Part shown: positions 9,182 to 17,557 of the stretch, in pieces
How the letters are laid out: each line of letters starts with the position of its first letter
How positions within the stretch are numbered: the first letter of the stretch is position 1
Source of the DNA: Candidatus Poribacteria bacterium
GTDB taxonomy: Bacteria > Poribacteria > WGA-4E > WGA-3G
NCBI GenBank assembly: GCA_022822085.1
Contig: JAJECK010000021.1
Location: forward strand, 1 to 54,698
Length of the DNA: 54,698 bases
Direction: 5' to 3'
Notes under the pieces: generated by a model
Databases searched by the model: none
What the model was told of the DNA's origin: nothing
What the model saw: the letters and a program-made list of their open reading frames with translations, nothing else
Position numbers and translations under genes: made by a program

Positions 9182-9403
9182 GGTGCGGTTTCCTAACCAC
9201 ACCATAGCCGTCAATTTAAGGAATATTATGTGTATTTTGGATGTGTTCAACCCAGGAATTAACGTCAAATGCGCGTTGACACCTCTTATATTCTGTCCGA
9301 GCGAGCTTTGCTCGCGACAAAGGACGAACGGTCGCGAGCAAAGCTCGCTCCTACAAGAAAATCTCCGCTAAATTGACGCCTATGGTGCGGTTTCCTAACC
9401 ACA
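9182..9403. repeat. Nested inverted-repeat element with GGTGCGGTT hairpins
   Basis: The motif GGTGCGGTTTCCTAACCACA occurs at 9182-9201 and 9384-9403. With its following bases the first copy folds as GGTGCGGTT-TCCT-AACCACACC with one mismatch. Between the copies, CCATAGCCGTCAATTTA (9202-9218) faces TAAATTGACGCCTATGG (9369-9385) as a near-perfect inverted repeat, and inside that lies the 9299-9350 cruciform. A related hairpin, GCGAGGTT-TCCT-AACCTCGC, recurs at 34168-34187. Confidence 0.65.
9299..9350. repeat. Perfect 20-bp inverted repeat (cruciform)
   Basis: The left arm 9299-9318 and right arm 9331-9350 are exact reverse complements over 20 bases, with a 12-base loop. Each arm also contains its own small palindrome (GCGAGC-TTT-GCTCGC). 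No T-tract follows, so it is more likely a palindromic repeat than a terminator. A relative with the same GCTCCTAC tail is at 19953-19978. Confidence 0.75.
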
Positions 9404-9642
9404 TCGGATCCTAAGCGAAAACTTTATCTTTAAGATATTCTAAGCAATGCAGCACGACACTAAACACTAACAACCCCTGGAATAAATCAGATGCGGTCGG
9501 GAAACCGCACCTACCGTTTCGGTGCATCGATAAATTGACAGTTATGGGTTTTCAGAGCTATTTCCACAGACATTAGCAGGTTCTTTTTTATCAAAAAAAT
9601 AATGTCTATGTATTTTTGTAATCCACTATAAGGAGCGATGTT

Positions 9643-10410
9643 ATGAAACTTATGCCTGAAGAGGTCCAACAATTCAAACGCGAAGGCTATCTCAAAATAG
9701 ATGAACGAGTCATTGATGACGAACACCTTGCCGTGCTACGCGAACATTATGACGCACTGTTTGCACAGAAACGCGGCACAATTGGTGAGGGGCTGCGTAA
9801 CCTTGCAGTTGTCGGGGACTCGGAAAGCGATGAAGACGCTGATCGTGCCGAAGAGATGTTACAGATCATGGAGATGTGGCGTTTCGATGAGGAATATCGG
9901 AAGCTACTCTACCACAAACCTTTATTAGACATCGCTGAGAGTTTAATCGGACCCAATATCCAGTTATTTCATGATCAAGCACTCTACAAACCTGCCTATC
10001 ACGGCGGAGAAGTGTATTGGCATCAGGACAATGCATATTGGCGGTGTGATCCACCCAATCTTGTGAGCATCTGGATAGCACTCGATGATGCCGACGAGGA
10101 GAACGGTTGTATGAACGTTATCCCCGGCAGTTATTCTGAAGGATTGGCGGCACATGGACGTGCTGAGTCAGAAAAAGGTAATGTGCCCGCGTTGTTGCAA
10201 GTAGATGCTGATGTCCATCGTGCTGTGCCAGTGCCTGTTGAAGCAGGATCTGCTATGGTCCATCACTGCATGACACTTCATCAGACTAATCCGAACCGCT
10301 CATCCAGGGACCGCCGGGCGATGGTCATTCATTACATGCCATCTGGTACGCGGAATGGCAATGGCGAAGTGATGAAAGATAACCTTCTGTTGCGCGGCGA
10401 GTTGGCATAA
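9643..10410 (+). CDS. Phytanoyl-CoA dioxygenase (PhyH) family oxygenase
   Basis: A 255-residue Fe(II)/2-oxoglutarate-dependent oxygenase. The first two iron ligands are in YWHQDNAYW (H-x-D, about residues 126-128) and the distal His is in HHCMTLHQTNPN, followed by SRDRRAMVIHYMP, whose Arg binds 2-oxoglutarate. The fold and length fit the PhyH family, which hydroxylates fatty acyl-CoA, small metabolites or natural products. The substrate cannot be told from sequence, and neighbours do not help. AAGGAG at 9630-9635 fixes the ATG. Confidence 0.87.
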   Translation: MKLMPEEVQQFKREGYLKIDERVIDDEHLAVLREHYDALFAQKRGTIGEGLRNLAVVGDSESDEDADRAEEMLQIMEMWRFDEEYRKLLYHKPLLDIAESLIGPNIQLFHDQALYKPAYHGGEVYWHQDNAYWRCDPPNLVSIWIALDDADEENGCMNVIPGSYSEGLAAHGRAESEKGNVPALLQVDADVHRAVPVPVEAGSAMVHHCMTLHQTNPNRSSRDRRAMVIHYMPSGTRNGNGEVMKDNLLLRGELA

Positions 10411-10431
10411 AGCAGATCGCTATCGTGGAAT

Positions 10432-10460
10432 TTGACATTTGCCCAAGATTTTGATAGACT
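10432..10460 (+). promoter_or_regulatory. Sigma-70-type promoter for the ABM monooxygenase gene
   Basis: TTGACA (10432-10437) and TAGACT (10455-10460) are spaced by 17 bases, placing the start near 10467, about 46 bases before the ATG at 10513. The -35 box is an exact consensus match. Confidence 0.6.
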
Positions 10461-10512
10461 ACAGCCTTAGAGGTGAAACCAATACTTGTATTTTACGAAA
10501 AGGAGAAAGATA

Positions 10513-10833
10513 ATGTTTGTTATTATTGCCCCAATTCAGATTAAAGAAGGTCATAGAGAAGCATTCATCGAAGCGATGATAGACGACGCGAAAGGCTCTA
10601 TTGAGAACGAACCCGGATGTCTGCGATTTGATGTAATTCAAGACGGTTCCGACGAGAATCGGATTTGGCTTTATGAGGTTTATGTAGACGAAGCTGCGTT
10701 CCAAGAACATCTAAAAGCCCCTCACTTCATTAAGTGGCGGGATACCGTCAAAGACTGGTTCGCTGAGAGCGACTTTAAAGGTGCTGGTAGCGGAAGTTCC
10801 AACATTTATCCACCAAATGACGACTGGAAGTAG
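10513..10833 (+). CDS. Antibiotic biosynthesis monooxygenase (ABM) domain protein
   Basis: A 106-residue dimeric alpha/beta-barrel type protein. It starts MFVIIAPIQIKEGHREAFIEAM and continues with EPGCLRFDVIQD and an ENRIWLYEVYVDEAAFQEHLKAPHF stretch that is the ABM family hallmark (the E-x-Y and H-x-x-x-x-H/F segments). Members are cofactor-free quinol oxygenases, haem-degrading enzymes or small stress proteins; which applies here is unknown. AAGGAGA just upstream selects the ATG at 10513 over an in-frame start at 10486. A good promoter precedes it, so it is probably its own unit. Confidence 0.88.
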   Translation: MFVIIAPIQIKEGHREAFIEAMIDDAKGSIENEPGCLRFDVIQDGSDENRIWLYEVYVDEAAFQEHLKAPHFIKWRDTVKDWFAESDFKGAGSGSSNIYPPNDDWK

Positions 10834-10900
10834 ATTAATTTTTGTTAATACGTTGTCATCAGACGTTTGAACCAACATCTAAACAACATGGAGGTATGAA

Positions 10901-11671
10901 GTGAAACAGATTATTTCTTGTATTCTAAGTGTAGCATTCACTTTTACATTCCCCTTTGTAAGTGATGCGATTAAGGACAACGCAATGGTACTCTATCTCT
11001 CATTCAATGAGGCAGAGGGAAAAGATGTCAAAGACTTGAGCGGCAAAGGGAATGATGGCACACTTGAAGGTGATGTTAAATGGATGCAAAATGGAAAGAT
11101 TGAATCAGCGGTATTTTTCAATGAACAGGTTCAGAAAGGCGTTGTCGCTGTCAAAGCTTCTAATAGTTTGGCGATTACCAAAAGTTTGACAATGGAGGTA
11201 TGGGTACATCCAGAGAGTATCGGTGATTATCGTAATGTGCGTGGACAGGCAAATCCACATACATATTATCTGAGTATCCATCAAGGCAAACCTTCAGTGT
11301 GGATTGGGAGCGGCGGTGCTGGCGGGCGGACATGGAACAGCGCAAAAAGCAGTATTCCGCTCAATAAATGGTCGCATGTCGCTGCGGTTTACGAGTTTAA
11401 TAAAGAACTACGATTTTATATTAACGGCAAACTTGATCAGACCCATAAGTTAGAAGGAGAAATTCCGGTTTCACAGGCAGACCATTGGTTTGGTAACCGC
11501 TTAGATGGTGCGTGGCCCTATAAGGGAATGCTTGATGAATTTGTCATCTATAACCGTGTCCTGACTGCAGCCGAGATTCAGCAAGATATGAATCAGGTCT
11601 TGAGCGTATCACCTTTGGACAAAGCTGCAACGACTTGGGGTATGCTCAAAAGAGATAGAGATGTTGACTAA
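10901..11671 (+). CDS. Secreted LamG-domain (concanavalin-like) protein
   Basis: A 256-residue exported protein: an N-terminal signal peptide (MKQIISCILSVAFTFTFPFVSDA) followed by a single LamG/laminin-G-like lectin domain, with LYLSFNEAEGKDVKDLSGKG at its start, LTMEVWVHPES in the middle and GMLDEFVIYNRVLTAAEI at its end. Such domains bind sugars or matrix polymers. The last residues, ATTWGMLKRDRDVD, carry a W-G-x-L-K tail also seen on two other exported proteins in this window. The GTG start at 10901 follows GGAGGTATGAA. Its end overlaps the start of the next gene by 11 bases. Confidence 0.83.
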   Translation: MKQIISCILSVAFTFTFPFVSDAIKDNAMVLYLSFNEAEGKDVKDLSGKGNDGTLEGDVKWMQNGKIESAVFFNEQVQKGVVAVKASNSLAITKSLTMEVWVHPESIGDYRNVRGQANPHTYYLSIHQGKPSVWIGSGGAGGRTWNSAKSSIPLNKWSHVAAVYEFNKELRFYINGKLDQTHKLEGEIPVSQADHWFGNRLDGAWPYKGMLDEFVIYNRVLTAAEIQQDMNQVLSVSPLDKAATTWGMLKRDRDVD

Positions 11672-12374
11672 ACTGATGCCCAATCTGTTTACTTGGGCGG
11701 AAATTCACGGTGCATCACGGAAGCAAACATATAACTGGAACAGTTTTTTTATACAAGACGAGAGCAACAAGACCCGAGTATTGATAGATCCACTCCCACT
11801 CTCAGCAAGTGAGATTCAATGGCTTGACAAACTTGGTGGTCCAACGCATCTAATGCTAACCTGTACCTATCATGAAAGATGCTTGACTAAATTCAAACAT
11901 AAATGGGGATGTGAGGTCCTGCTTCATGAAAATCAGGTGCAAGAGGCTGAATTTGCTTATGATAGGACATTCACTGACAGAGATGTGCTTTGGGATCTCG
12001 TTGAGGTTGTGCGTGTTCCAGATGTCCGCCATGGTGAGGAGGTCAGTTTCTATTTAAGACCTCGCGGGGGCGCATTCATCTTTGGTGATCTGCTCAGTGG
12101 CGGCAGAAAGGACAGAGGCATTCCAGATGGAAAGGTTGGAATTAACGCGCCTGAATATCTGGTGGATATCAACAAAGCACGCTTATCCCTCAGAATGTTG
12201 CTACATTTTGAGTTTGATCTTATGTGTTTCGGTCACGGATCGCCGGTGGTTCGTGGTGCTAAGGATGTTTTGAGACATTTTATTGAATGTAATGCCACGT
12301 GGAAAGACATGGCTCAAAAACGTGAGGAAGGTTTTCGTTTAAACCCTGAACTTAGGAAGCTGCACAGTCCATAA
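11661..12374 (+). CDS. Metallo-beta-lactamase-fold protein with a degenerate metal site
   Basis: A 237-residue protein resembling MBL-fold hydrolases. The strand before motif 1 reads PTHLMLTCTYHERCL, where a canonical enzyme has T-H-x-H-x-D-H; only the His and a charged residue remain. The bridging Asp appears in FIFGDLLSGG and the last His in CFGHGSPV. Motif 3 His is likely in PDVRHGEE. The loss of most of motif 1 suggests reduced or altered metal binding, so it may be non-catalytic or use one metal. It begins inside the end of the LamG gene, so translation is probably coupled. The start at 11661 has a purine-rich AGAGATAGAG before it. Confidence 0.68.
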   Translation: MLTKLMPNLFTWAEIHGASRKQTYNWNSFFIQDESNKTRVLIDPLPLSASEIQWLDKLGGPTHLMLTCTYHERCLTKFKHKWGCEVLLHENQVQEAEFAYDRTFTDRDVLWDLVEVVRVPDVRHGEEVSFYLRPRGGAFIFGDLLSGGRKDRGIPDGKVGINAPEYLVDINKARLSLRMLLHFEFDLMCFGHGSPVVRGAKDVLRHFIECNATWKDMAQKREEGFRLNPELRKLHSP

Positions 12375-12393
12375 TAGCTGGACACTTCTAACT

Positions 12394-13101
12394 ATGTTAA
12401 GTATTAGATTGGCACATTCAGATGATGCGCAATCAATTCACCTAATATTGCAGAAAGTTTGGAGAGAGTCTCTTCTCTTTGATGTTTTCAGCGATCATAT
12501 TTCGTCGCCGTTACATCAAATCTTCGTGGCAGTCGATGCAGGCGAAATCGCGGGTTTTCTCTCCGCTTTTCTGGTATCTAAACCGACACCTCGATGGGAA
12601 ATAGATATTATTATTGTTCATCCTAAAAGTCAGGGCAAGGGTATTGGGACTTCTCTCATTCAGGAAGCATTAACCTATGGGGAAAATCTGGGAGCATGTT
12701 GCGCAAAGGCATCAATCCGTGTCAATAACCATGCAAGCCAGCAGGCATTTTCCAAGGCTGGTTTTACAACGGATGATCAAGTGCTTAGTCTTCTCTTGTG
12801 GGATCCTGTGGCTTGCGAATCTGGCACCAATGTAGTGGAAGATGTCCGACTTATGCCTGTTGATGCATTAACCTATCGCGGATTATGGATTGGCGGATTT
12901 GTTGAGTCTCAGTTATCCGTAAAGGAGCAGCACAGTGTGATTCGCACGGCGCAAAGTCGTATTTTTCATGAGAACCGTTTAAACACAAGTATGTTTATCC
13001 CAGATAGTCTTAAACAGACAATTGCGCCTGATTTATTAGCCTCTGCAACTGATTACGGACAATTTCACCACTGGCATTACAAATTTAACAAAAATAAGTA
13101 A
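12394..13101 (+). CDS. GNAT family N-acetyltransferase
   Basis: A 235-residue protein. Residues about 1-140 are a GNAT domain: IRLAHSDDAQSIHLIL at the start, IDIIIVHPKSQGKGIGTSLIQEA with the acetyl-CoA loop Q-G-K-G-I-G, and SQQAFSKAGF as the C-terminal GNAT signature. The remaining 95 residues match nothing I recognise, so the acceptor specificity is unknown. It lies 19 bases after the MBL-fold gene and 12 before the isomerase-like gene, on one strand, probably one transcript. Confidence 0.8.
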   Translation: MLSIRLAHSDDAQSIHLILQKVWRESLLFDVFSDHISSPLHQIFVAVDAGEIAGFLSAFLVSKPTPRWEIDIIIVHPKSQGKGIGTSLIQEALTYGENLGACCAKASIRVNNHASQQAFSKAGFTTDDQVLSLLLWDPVACESGTNVVEDVRLMPVDALTYRGLWIGGFVESQLSVKEQHSVIRTAQSRIFHENRLNTSMFIPDSLKQTIAPDLLASATDYGQFHHWHYKFNKNK

Positions 13102-13113
13102 GGGAGATATTTA

Positions 13114-13911
13114 ATGAGCAAATTAAAATTCGCCTGCCATCTTATCCAATTTGGCGGGGAACAGCGAGAAAATCCAGAAAAAGTATTGCGCGAAGTAGCC
13201 GATGCCGGTTGGGAAGGGGTTGAAAGTGTTCCTATTGAAGGAGCAGAAAGCCTTGTTGAAATGGCAACGCTTGCCCGTAGTTTAGGACTTCATATTGTCA
13301 ATGCTGGCGGGGCAGGACTGGACAGAATTCGGTTTAACGTCACGCTTGGTAACAATGCTGCTGAAGTTCCTGCACTACGTCGTGGGGAATGGGGCGGTAC
13401 AAATCCGAGTGATGCGGATATAGAAAACGCTGCTCGGACTCTTGACGAAATCTTGGCTTACTGTGATGCACATTCTATCAAAGGTTTCCACCACGCGCAT
13501 CTCGGCACATTGATTGAGACAGTTGAAGATGCAGAACGTTTATTATCTGTTGCACCGAGTCTCTGGCTGCTTTATGACACTGGGCACATGCTTGCCGCAG
13601 GTAGCGACCCGATGCAGGTCTTTGAGAGTGAACTCTTGCGGAATCGGATTGGACATGTGCATCTCAAAGACTGCCACGCGGATGACCCGAAAACTTGGGA
13701 TTATAGAACGCAACGGTTCGGTGAAAAGGCACGTTTCGCAGAACTTGGTGCAGGTAACCTTGGACTTGATGTTAAGGCTGTGCTTGAAGGACTTGAATCA
13801 GTCAATTACGATGGATGGGTATCTGTTGAATTAGACCGTCCGTATCCGCCACGTCCACCAGCAGAAGCGGCAAAGGTAAATCGAGAATACTTGCGGAGTT
13901 TAGGATATTAA
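13114..13911 (+). CDS. Sugar phosphate isomerase/epimerase-like TIM barrel (AP endonuclease 2 superfamily)
   Basis: A 265-residue xylose-isomerase-like TIM barrel. Metal-binding landmarks are seen in order: a HHAHLGT strand, LLYDTGHM, IGHVHLKDCH and a final WVSVELDR. FAELGAGNLGLD is the loop common in inosose dehydratase (IolE) and hydroxypyruvate isomerase relatives. Members interconvert sugars, inositols or keto sugars with a divalent metal. Substrate is not resolved. It has a clear GGGAG ribosome site before the ATG and is followed 16 bases later by the AAA ATPase gene, which is functionally unrelated as far as I can see. Confidence 0.8.
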   Translation: MSKLKFACHLIQFGGEQRENPEKVLREVADAGWEGVESVPIEGAESLVEMATLARSLGLHIVNAGGAGLDRIRFNVTLGNNAAEVPALRRGEWGGTNPSDADIENAARTLDEILAYCDAHSIKGFHHAHLGTLIETVEDAERLLSVAPSLWLLYDTGHMLAAGSDPMQVFESELLRNRIGHVHLKDCHADDPKTWDYRTQRFGEKARFAELGAGNLGLDVKAVLEGLESVNYDGWVSVELDRPYPPRPPAEAAKVNREYLRSLGY

Positions 13912-13927
13912 ACGGAGGAACACCGCG

Positions 13928-15250
13928 ATGTTAAAGCGAATCAAAATTCAAGGGTATAAATCACTTGTGGATCTTGAGCTAAATCTTGAGCCACTCTGTT
14001 TACTTGTTGGCCCCGATGCTTCCGGAAAGAGCAATTTCCTTGATGCTCTACAACTTCTTTCACGGATCACAACTTCTAAAAAATTGAAAGATGCTTTCGC
14101 TTCCCCGTACCGAGGCTATCCGCTGGAATCGTTTACATTTGGAAATGAAGGTGTCAAGAGCCTTCGTAAAATGGAGCGTGTGTCGTTCAGTATAGAGGTA
14201 GATGTTCAGCTTTCAACTGCTGTTATTGAAAGTGTTAATCAACGTATCGAAAAAATAAAAGAAACAGCAGAACATGATAAAAAGAATTTAGTTAATCCTA
14301 TTTCAAGGCAGTGGCTACTAGTACGCGAGAAATACCTACGCTATCGGATTGAAATTGAAATGCTTCCAAATCAAGGAATTTTACGTGTAGCAGATGAACA
14401 TCTCGCAGCTCTTAGTGCCGATGGTAAACCCCAAAAAAAAAATCGGAAACCTTTTTTAGAACGGATCGAGAACCAATTACATTTGAGAGAAAAACAAAAG
14501 CACCCACTCTACTATGATCGTTATCTTGACCACAGTATTCTTTCAGGGTTGCACTATCCACCTCACTATCCCCATTTGACTGCAATGCAGGAAGAATTGG
14601 CTAACTGGTTTACTTTTTACCTTGAGCCGAGAGAACAGATGCGACTTCCAAATCCAGTCAGGGCAGTTCACGATATTGGATCAATGGGAGAGAACATCGC
14701 AGCTTTTCTCAATACTTTACATGGTCTCAATAAGAAACAGTTTGAATCCATTGAGAGATCACTTCATAAGATAATTCCATCCATAACAGGAATTGACATC
14801 AGTGTTAACGAATTAGGTGAAGTTGAGTTGGGTATTCGTGAAGATGAAAAGTACATATCTGCCCGCGTTTTATCAGAAGGCACACTCAGGATTTTGGGTT
14901 TTTTATCACTAGTTGGAGCAAAAGTCTCTCCGGCTTTGATAGGATTTGAGGAACCGGAAAATGGGATTCACCCCCGCATGATTCGTCGCATTGCACGTTT
15001 TTTGGAAACTCGTATGATTCTTGAAGATATCCAATTCATTGTTACAACGCATTCATCGCTTCTGCCCGACCTCATTCCTCCTGAATCTCTATACGTTTGT
15101 CGTAAAGCAGCAGGGAACACCGAAATTGAACCTTTTAAGTTGATGGATTTGGGTCCACAATGGAAGAAAATAGATATTGAGTTGGCATTGGATGACGAAG
15201 ATGCCCTGTCTCCTTCCGAACGTATCCTGCAAGGGGACTTTGATGCGTAA
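13928..15250 (+). CDS. AAA ATPase of the OLD/RecF-like (AAA_15/21) group
   Basis: A 440-residue ABC-type ATPase. The first 40 residues read IKIQGYKSLVDLELNLEPL then the Walker A loop GPDASGKSN (about 28-36). The signature-like LSEGTLRILGFLSL, Walker B LIGFEEPENGIHP with catalytic Glu, and the switch histidine in FIVTTHSSLLPDL follow in the last third. The middle has a coiled, charged insertion. This is the layout of the ATPase half of OLD-family and related phage-defence proteins. The TOPRIM-like partner overlaps its last codons by 8 bases, so the two probably form one complex. GGAGGA precedes the ATG. Confidence 0.85.
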   Translation: MLKRIKIQGYKSLVDLELNLEPLCLLVGPDASGKSNFLDALQLLSRITTSKKLKDAFASPYRGYPLESFTFGNEGVKSLRKMERVSFSIEVDVQLSTAVIESVNQRIEKIKETAEHDKKNLVNPISRQWLLVREKYLRYRIEIEMLPNQGILRVADEHLAALSADGKPQKKNRKPFLERIENQLHLREKQKHPLYYDRYLDHSILSGLHYPPHYPHLTAMQEELANWFTFYLEPREQMRLPNPVRAVHDIGSMGENIAAFLNTLHGLNKKQFESIERSLHKIIPSITGIDISVNELGEVELGIREDEKYISARVLSEGTLRILGFLSLVGAKVSPALIGFEEPENGIHPRMIRRIARFLETRMILEDIQFIVTTHSSLLPDLIPPESLYVCRKAAGNTEIEPFKLMDLGPQWKKIDIELALDDEDALSPSERILQGDFDA

Positions 15251-15791
15251 TATCAACCTATTTGTTGAAGATGTCGCACATGAGGATTTTCTCACAGCGT
15301 TGATTCAGCGGCTTGCTAATGAGTATAGCGTCGAAATTAATATCAAAACCTCCAGTGTAAGAGGTGGACATGGAAAGGTCATTACGGAATTGAAACAATA
15401 TATGCGAGGTCTACAACACAACAAAGAAGATTTACCAGATCTTGTTATCATTGGCACGGACAGCAATTGTAAAAATCTTTCAGAACGTGAAAAGGCGATC
15501 AATGAGGTAGTAACTGATTTAGCTGATATAGTCATTAGCATGATTCCCGAACCACATATTGAGCGATGGTTGCTTCTTGATTCGGGAGCATTCAAAACGG
15601 TATATGGTAAAGGTTGTCCGTCTCCGGATAAGAAATGTGAACGTGGTCGCTACAAGAACATTTTATATAATGCGATTTATCAGGCAACCCTGGTTTCACC
15701 TTTAGATGGTATGGAACGTATGGAAGAACTCATCAATGCAATGGACCTTCAGCGTATGACACAAAGTGATAAATCTCTTCAAAGGTTTTAA
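15243..15791 (+). CDS. TOPRIM-like/DUF4276-type nuclease partner of the AAA ATPase
   Basis: A 182-residue protein. Features of a TOPRIM fold are visible: the acidic first strand LFVEDVAHEDFL (Glu at about residue 9), a second strand DLVIIGTDSN (Asp at about 73) and the EPHIERWLLLD segment (about 103-113) that is typical of DUF4276/OLD-associated TOPRIM proteins. TOPRIM domains in OLD-like systems cut nucleic acid with metal ions. Its ATG at 15243 lies within the ATPase gene, sharing 8 bases, which suggests coupled translation and a fixed ratio. A longer in-frame ORF from 15177 is not needed. The role in defence is inferred from the pairing. Confidence 0.72.
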   Translation: MRNINLFVEDVAHEDFLTALIQRLANEYSVEINIKTSSVRGGHGKVITELKQYMRGLQHNKEDLPDLVIIGTDSNCKNLSEREKAINEVVTDLADIVISMIPEPHIERWLLLDSGAFKTVYGKGCPSPDKKCERGRYKNILYNAIYQATLVSPLDGMERMEELINAMDLQRMTQSDKSLQRF

Positions 15792-15879
15792 AATTCGATT
15801 CAACGCCGGTTTAGGATCTGGCAACAAGCAGAAAATTGATCGCAATCCTAACATTATAGTCTTTTTGGAAGGACATCCA

Positions 15880-17496
15880 TTATTCATCTAAACCTGCAGA
15901 ATGACGACCCGCAGCGGGATCACCTGCAGCATAGAAAGTTCCAGACTCATGATCAATATAGAGCATTGAAGGTGCTGCGATTGCAGAGGAAACTGCTGAT
16001 ACCTTATGTCCGCGTTCTGCGAGTTCTTCCCGAATATCTTCGTTTACACTATCATTGATAGTCAGTGAACCAGCACCCTTAAATGTCTGTTCACGATTGG
16101 GATTAGGGTCGAATGAATCTTCATGATGTGCGGTTGCGAATCTCGGTGCTGTGACAGCATTTTCTGGCAACATATCAAACTCAACGAAATTGAGCAGTAA
16201 ATTCATTGTTGCCTGATCCTGCAAATCACCGCCCGCAACGCTGATTGCTAAGACTGGTTTTCCATCCTTTAACACAAGTGTCGGTGTCAATGTAATTCTT
16301 GGACGTTTGCCCGGTTCAATACAATTTGGGTGTCCGGGTGTAGTATTTAGACTTCGTAATCTATTACCATAACTAACACCTGTGGTTCCTGTTCCTCCTG
16401 CGTGATAGACATTTGCACTCGGCGTAGCAGACACGACATTACCCCATCTGTCAGCAACGACGCAAGTTGTAGTGCCCCCAACACCCGGGCGAAACATACC
16501 GTTTTCCATTTCTGGCTTCATATTTTCTATATCTCCTGGTCGTGCTTCATTGGATGCTGTTTTCATATCAATTAATGGTCTACGTATCTCAGTATAGTCA
16601 TCTGATAGTAATGTAGACATTGGCACATCTACAAATTCAGGGTCAGCGTAATATTCGTCTCGGTCTGCCATCGCCAACTTGAGTGCTTCAGTGACGACAT
16701 GCACATAATCTGCTGAGAAGTGTCCCATCGCTTTGAGGTCAAAGCCTTCCAACAAACGCAATGCTTGACAAAGGTAGGGACCCTGTGTCCAGGTTCCACA
16801 CTTACATACTGTATATCCTTGATATTCCACTGTTATAGGATCTTCAATTAATGTGATATGTGCAGCAAGGTCATTTTTACGGAGAAAACCACCATTACTA
16901 ATATAAAAGGTTTCTAAATCATCTGCAATGTCGGTACTTACACCATTCCGTCCATAAAAACGGGCACTTGCAGCTTGTATTTTTTCTTCACGGGTTCCAG
17001 TTGTTTTCCTTTCCTCTTCGACCAATTTCCGCAATGTAGCAGCTAATTTTGGATGCCATTCGGCATTTCCATCGTCAAGTAGATTCAGAGTAGGAATAAC
17101 TATTTCTCCAAATGACTTAGTTCCATATACTTTAAGGGTTGTGCTACATAGATCAACAACTGATGGAACGGGAGCCATTTTTATATCATAGTTTGGTATA
17201 CCGTTTTCCATATACCAGTCGATTGCTGTTTGAGAGAGAGGGGCGCGTCCTTGACCTGAAAGTGATTTTACATCCTGTTTTTCGGCATCATAGATGAGTA
17301 GTGGCACCTCACCACCAATCGAACATGCCCCATGGTCTGTTACATTTAGTGCGAGTATCGTTGCTGCAGCTGCGTCGGCTGCGTTTCCTCCTGCTGCCAA
17401 GATCTCAATTCCTGCTGCAACTGCTTCAGCACCACCAGCACTTACGACCCCGAACTTGCTTTCTGACTTCCAACTAATTTCTTGAATATCAATCAT
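15880..17496 (-). CDS. Gamma-glutamyltransferase family protein
   Basis: A 538-residue Ntn-hydrolase of the gamma-glutamyltranspeptidase family. The N-terminal region shows the AGGNAADAAAATILALNV helix and GACSIGGEVPLLIYD; the small-subunit start, GGTTTCVVADRWGNVVSAT, holds the threonine nucleophile exposed by self-cleavage. The substrate-binding PRITLTPTLVLKDGKPVLAISVAGG block follows. The family removes gamma-glutamyl groups from glutathione and related amides. No signal peptide is visible, unlike classical periplasmic GGT, so this is likely a cytoplasmic acylase-type member. AAAGGAAA lies before the ATG. It converges on the TOPRIM-like gene. Confidence 0.88.
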   Translation of the reverse strand: MIDIQEISWKSESKFGVVSAGGAEAVAAGIEILAAGGNAADAAAATILALNVTDHGACSIGGEVPLLIYDAEKQDVKSLSGQGRAPLSQTAIDWYMENGIPNYDIKMAPVPSVVDLCSTTLKVYGTKSFGEIVIPTLNLLDDGNAEWHPKLAATLRKLVEEERKTTGTREEKIQAASARFYGRNGVSTDIADDLETFYISNGGFLRKNDLAAHITLIEDPITVEYQGYTVCKCGTWTQGPYLCQALRLLEGFDLKAMGHFSADYVHVVTEALKLAMADRDEYYADPEFVDVPMSTLLSDDYTEIRRPLIDMKTASNEARPGDIENMKPEMENGMFRPGVGGTTTCVVADRWGNVVSATPSANVYHAGGTGTTGVSYGNRLRSLNTTPGHPNCIEPGKRPRITLTPTLVLKDGKPVLAISVAGGDLQDQATMNLLLNFVEFDMLPENAVTAPRFATAHHEDSFDPNPNREQTFKGAGSLTINDSVNEDIREELAERGHKVSAVSSAIAAPSMLYIDHESGTFYAAGDPAAGRHSAGLDE

Positions 17497-17557
17497 ATAG
17501 GTTTCCTTTACTTTTTGTAAATGTTAATTTTACTATATTTTCCAAGATTATAAATTA

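Larger units (their letters stand above)
9082..9642. other. Repeat-rich intergenic region
   Basis: No gene is seen in these 561 bases. They hold a perfect cruciform (9299-9350), two direct copies of a GGTGCGGTTTCCTAACCACA motif (9182-9201 and 9384-9403), an inverted relative of it (9499-9515), and three copies of a 17-base TAAATTGAC-N3-TATGG motif at 9202-9218 (minus), 9369-9385 and 9531-9547 (plus). The pattern is that of dispersed palindromic elements. Confidence 0.65.

Noticed and set aside
15177-15242. Longer start for the TOPRIM-like protein
   Set aside because: These codons overlap the conserved ATPase C terminus; the MRNINLF start at 15243 gives the usual beginning of the fold.
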